Shown here one piece after another: positions 4,187 through 7,021 of a stretch of 7,021 nt of DNA. The DNA comes from Candidatus Levybacteria bacterium RIFCSPLOWO2_12_FULL_37_14 (GTDB lineage Bacteria > Patescibacteriota > Microgenomatia > Levybacterales > UBA12049): positions 1 through 7,021 of the forward strand of contig MFPH01000050.1 of the NCBI GenBank assembly GCA_001782645.1, in the 5' to 3' direction. The translations under genes and the position numbers were made by a program. The first letter of the stretch is position 1, and the number at the start of each line of letters is the position of its first letter. The notes beneath the pieces are model-generated. The model made no database searches. It was not told the DNA's origin and saw only the letters and a list, made by a program, of their open reading frames with translations.

Positions 4187-7021
4187 ATGTCTCAAAATAA
4201 AGCGCAAGGTGCGGGGTTTAAGCCAGTAAAGCAGGATGTAAATTTTCCGGAATTAGAAAAAGAAATTTTGAAATTTTGGAAAAAAAATAAAATTTTCGAA
4301 AAATCCGTCACAAAAGATGCTCCGCGCGGCAAGTGGACGTTTTTGGACGGTCCGCCATTTATTACAGGTCTTCCTCATTACGGAAATTTATTATCTAGTC
4401 TTCCCAAGGATTTATTTCCCAGATACAAAACAATGTTAGGATATAGAGTTCGGAGAGTTTGGGGTTGGGATTGTCATGGCTTACCTGCAGAAAATAAAGT
4501 TGAAAACAAACTCGGGATTAAAAGCAAGCGAGAAATTTTAGAGAAAGTAGGAGTAAAAAAGTTTATTGATGAATGCAAAATGTACGTTAAGGATGTTTCG
4601 TCTGAATGGGAATGGTATATAGATCACATAGCTCGGTGGGTCGATTTTAAAAATGCCTACAGAACAATGGATCTTCCGTACATGGAATCTGTAATGTGGG
4701 TATTTAAGCAAATGTATGATAAGGGATACATTTATAAAGGTCTTCGAGTTTCCTTATATTGCCCTCATTGTGTGACGCCAATATCAAATTTCGAGGTTGC
4801 AATGGATGCTGATAATTACAAGGAGATTACAGAACCTTCCGATACTAACAAATATAAATTACAAGGTGAAAATGATACATATTTCCTGGCATGGTCAACA
4901 ACTCCATGGAACAAAATTGCCACCCCTGCGCTCGCTGTTAATCCTAATTTAACTTATGTTAAAGTTCGGCAGGGAAATGAAAAATATATTCTTGCAAAAT
5001 CAACTCTAAAAATCCTTAAGAGTAAACCGCCTTACGAAATCATAGATGAATTTAAAGGTAAAGAGTTAATCAATAAGAAATTTGAACCCCACTATAATTT
5101 TTATAAAATTGATCCGGGAAAACGCGCATTTATCGTTATTGGCGCAGATTTCGTAACTGCGGACGAAGGAACAGGAATAGTAACCATTGCTGCTTATGGA
5201 GAAGAAGATCTTGGTGCAATGCAAAGGGAGAATATTCAAATAGTGATGCATGTAGACGAGGAGGGACATCTTAAACGGGATGTGCCAAATTGGGCGGGCA
5301 TGTATTATCTGAAGGTAAATAAACTTGTAAACGAAGATTTGGCAAAGAGAGGTTTAATTTACAGGGAGGATTCTCATACTCATAGCGTTGCTCATTGTTG
5401 GCGGTGCGGAACTAGGCTTTTTTATGCGCCGCAAAACGCATGGTACGTAGATATACAAGCTTTGAAGCCAAGCTTAAAAAAGACAAATGAATTAATAAAT
5501 TGGTTCCCAGAACATTTCAAGTACGGACGGTTCTTAAAAAGCGTGGAATCTGCTCCGGATTGGTGTATTTCAAGAAGCAGATATTGGGGGTCACCTGTTC
5601 CTGTGTGGGAATGCGAATGCGGTGAGAGATTTGTCCCCGGCTCGATTAAGGAACTCGAAGAAGCTAGTGGTGAAAAAATTACAGACTTGCACAAGCCCGA
5701 AATAGATGAAATTATTATTCCTTGTAAAAAATGCGGAAAAATAACAAAAAGAGTTCCGGAAGTTTTGGACAGCTGGATCGAAGCGGGATCAGCTCCTTTC
5801 GCGGAACGTCACTTCCCTTTTGATAAAGAATCAAAAATTGAGGAATTTTTCCCTCCGGATTTTATTATTGAATACACCGGACAGATCAGAGCATGGTTTT
5901 ATGTGCTTCATGTAATCGGAACCGCACTCTTTAATTCTAATGCCTTTAGAAATGTTCTGGTTACAGGAGTAATCCTTGGAACAGATGGCCGTAAGATGAG
6001 TAAAAATTTTAACAACTATCCAGATCCCAAGGAAATGATTAATAAATATGGCGGAGATGCGCTCAGGCTTTATTTGCTGGGTAGTCCTGTAATGAGAGGT
6101 GAAGATATTCTAATTTCAGAAGAAGCCTACAGAAACGCTGTTAAAGGATTTCTTCTTATCTTATGGAATGTGTATAATTTTTTTGTCACTAATGCGATTG
6201 CAGATGAATGGGAACCAACAAATATAGATTTTAAGCCCTCAAATATTCTAGATCGCTGGATACTCTCGCGCTTAAATGGGAACATCAAGAATATTACAAA
6301 AAAGCTTGAGGAATTTGATACTGTGGATTGTATTGGAAATGTTAATTATGAGAATAGCGTGCAAGGAGGTAAAGATTTTTATGGGAATGCCGAAATTTTA
6401 ATTGTTCAAGACCTATCTAGTTGGTATATAAGAAGAATTCGTGACAGAGTCGGGCCTACAGCGGTAAATAAAAAAGATAAAAACGATGCCTATCAAACAC
6501 TCTGGATAATATTGAAGGAATATTGCAAAACACTTGCGCCATTCATACCTTTTGTAACAGATGAAATGTACAGAAATTTAACGGGTGAAGAATCGGTTCA
6601 CTTGGCGAATTGGCCACAATTTAATGAAGATTTATATGATGGTGGTCTAGAGATAGAGATGTACGAAGCAATGAAGCTTTCTTCAAGAATAAATGCGTTC
6701 AGAAAAGAAAATAATATAAAAGTAAAAATTCCATTTAAAAAATTAAACTATAAGGGGCTTAAGAAATTGTCAGATGAAATTTTATCGATTGTTAAAGCAG
6801 AAGTTAATGTATATAAACTTGATTATATTGGAAAAGCAGATGGATATATAATCTCAGGAGATATTGACGAAAATAATCTGGACTTAAGTGCGGGAAGAGC
6901 TAGAGAAATAGTAAGAATGATTCAAAAGGAAAGGAAAAGGTTGGGAACGGAATTAGATGAGAGAGTAAATGTTGTTTTGAAAGATTGGCCAAAAAAATTC
7001 GAAGAGGAAATAAAAAAGAAA
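4187..7021 (+). CDS. ileS: Isoleucyl-tRNA synthetase, type 2 (3' end outside window)
   Basis: Charges tRNA-Ile with isoleucine in the cytoplasm, a class Ia synthetase. ATG at 4187 is the first start after an in-frame TAA at 4175; 945 codons are open to the window edge, so only a short C-terminal end is probably missing. Landmarks in order: HIGH-type motif HYGN (64-67); GWDCHGLP (93-100); cysteine pair C192/C195; editing (CP1) domain from about STTPWN (237-242), with EGTGIV before residue 333; cysteine pair C404/C407; WCISRSRYWG (459-468); C476/C478 with C513/C516; KMSKN (603-607) for KMSKS; then the anticodon-binding domain with DLSSWYIRR and a final LGTELDERVNVVL block. The cysteine pairs probably bind zinc. 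Overall style is the eukaryote/archaeal-like IleRS2 also found in Candidate Phyla Radiation bacteria. Oddities: threonine at 333 where the editing-site histidine is usual, and an extra segment between residues 713 and 741. Two candidate promoters and two leader hairpins precede it. Confidence 0.97.
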   Translation, partial: MSQNKAQGAGFKPVKQDVNFPELEKEILKFWKKNKIFEKSVTKDAPRGKWTFLDGPPFITGLPHYGNLLSSLPKDLFPRYKTMLGYRVRRVWGWDCHGLPAENKVENKLGIKSKREILEKVGVKKFIDECKMYVKDVSSEWEWYIDHIARWVDFKNAYRTMDLPYMESVMWVFKQMYDKGYIYKGLRVSLYCPHCVTPISNFEVAMDADNYKEITEPSDTNKYKLQGENDTYFLAWSTTPWNKIATPALAVNPNLTYVKVRQGNEKYILAKSTLKILKSKPPYEIIDEFKGKELINKKFEPHYNFYKIDPGKRAFIVIGADFVTADEGTGIVTIAAYGEEDLGAMQRENIQIVMHVDEEGHLKRDVPNWAGMYYLKVNKLVNEDLAKRGLIYREDSHTHSVAHCWRCGTRLFYAPQNAWYVDIQALKPSLKKTNELINWFPEHFKYGRFLKSVESAPDWCISRSRYWGSPVPVWECECGERFVPGSIKELEEASGEKITDLHKPEIDEIIIPCKKCGKITKRVPEVLDSWIEAGSAPFAERHFPFDKESKIEEFFPPDFIIEYTGQIRAWFYVLHVIGTALFNSNAFRNVLVTGVILGTDGRKMSKNFNNYPDPKEMINKYGGDALRLYLLGSPVMRGEDILISEEAYRNAVKGFLLILWNVYNFFVTNAIADEWEPTNIDFKPSNILDRWILSRLNGNIKNITKKLEEFDTVDCIGNVNYENSVQGGKDFYGNAEILIVQDLSSWYIRRIRDRVGPTAVNKKDKNDAYQTLWIILKEYCKTLAPFIPFVTDEMYRNLTGEESVHLANWPQFNEDLYDGGLEIEMYEAMKLSSRINAFRKENNIKVKIPFKKLNYKGLKKLSDEILSIVKAEVNVYKLDYIGKADGYIISGDIDENNLDLSAGRAREIVRMIQKERKRLGTELDERVNVVLKDWPKKFEEEIKKK

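Noticed and set aside
4147..4200. Isoleucine attenuation leader peptide
   Set aside because: The 17-codon frame contains a single isoleucine codon, so stalling by isoleucine starvation is not supported; kept only as a possible coupling frame.
5066..5694. Minus-strand open frames inside ileS
   Set aside because: They lie wholly within the unambiguous IleRS coding sequence and are antisense shadows.

Overview
The window looks like a fragment of a bacterial genome from the Candidate Phyla Radiation (Patescibacteria, probably Microgenomates-like). The evidence is low GC, short genes, all-TAA stops where visible, few Shine-Dalgarno sequences, a eukaryote/archaeal-type (type 2) isoleucyl-tRNA synthetase, and a degenerate 2-hydroxyacid dehydrogenase of a style I associate with that group. 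The taxonomic call is inference from protein style, not from a marker search.

Layout. Bases 1-57 hold the N-terminus of a minus-strand protein, probably a transposase, cut by the window edge. Bases 103-400 hold a promoter, repeat copy A and a gene-poor stretch. A minus-strand D-2-hydroxyacid dehydrogenase homologue (401-1354) diverges from a small unknown plus-strand gene (1457-1732). A promoter and repeat copy B then lead straight into two unknown plus-strand genes (1891-2250 and 2262-2792). A 200-base spacer dense in inverted repeats separates them from a convergent minus-strand DUF3800 gene (2993-3736). A divergent promoter region (3745-3809), repeat copy C (3816-3895) and a rearranged half copy D (3902-3954) follow. 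Then comes the structured leader of ileS, which runs from 4187 off the right edge after 945 open codons.

The most unusual element is a dispersed repeat of about 80 bases, present three times in the same orientation. Each copy has the same architecture: a TATATT box, exactly six variable bases, then AGGTG and a conserved transcribed-looking segment. That segment has a GGGGAT/ATNCCC hairpin, an outer A/T-rich stem that varies in a pairing-preserving way, and a purine-rich ribosome-binding-like tail. Copies A and C also have a -35-like box exactly 17 bases before TATATT. In copy B the tail is the ribosome binding site of the 1891 gene and ends directly at its ATG. It therefore resembles a portable promoter plus structured 5' leader, or a family of small RNAs, rather than an inert repeat. 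I do not recognise it as a named riboswitch or repeat family.

The genes do not form one evident pathway. ileS is housekeeping, the dehydrogenase is a metabolic-type fold with two catalytic residues replaced, and DUF3800 plus the putative transposase suggest accessory or mobile DNA. The two genes behind copy B are unknown.
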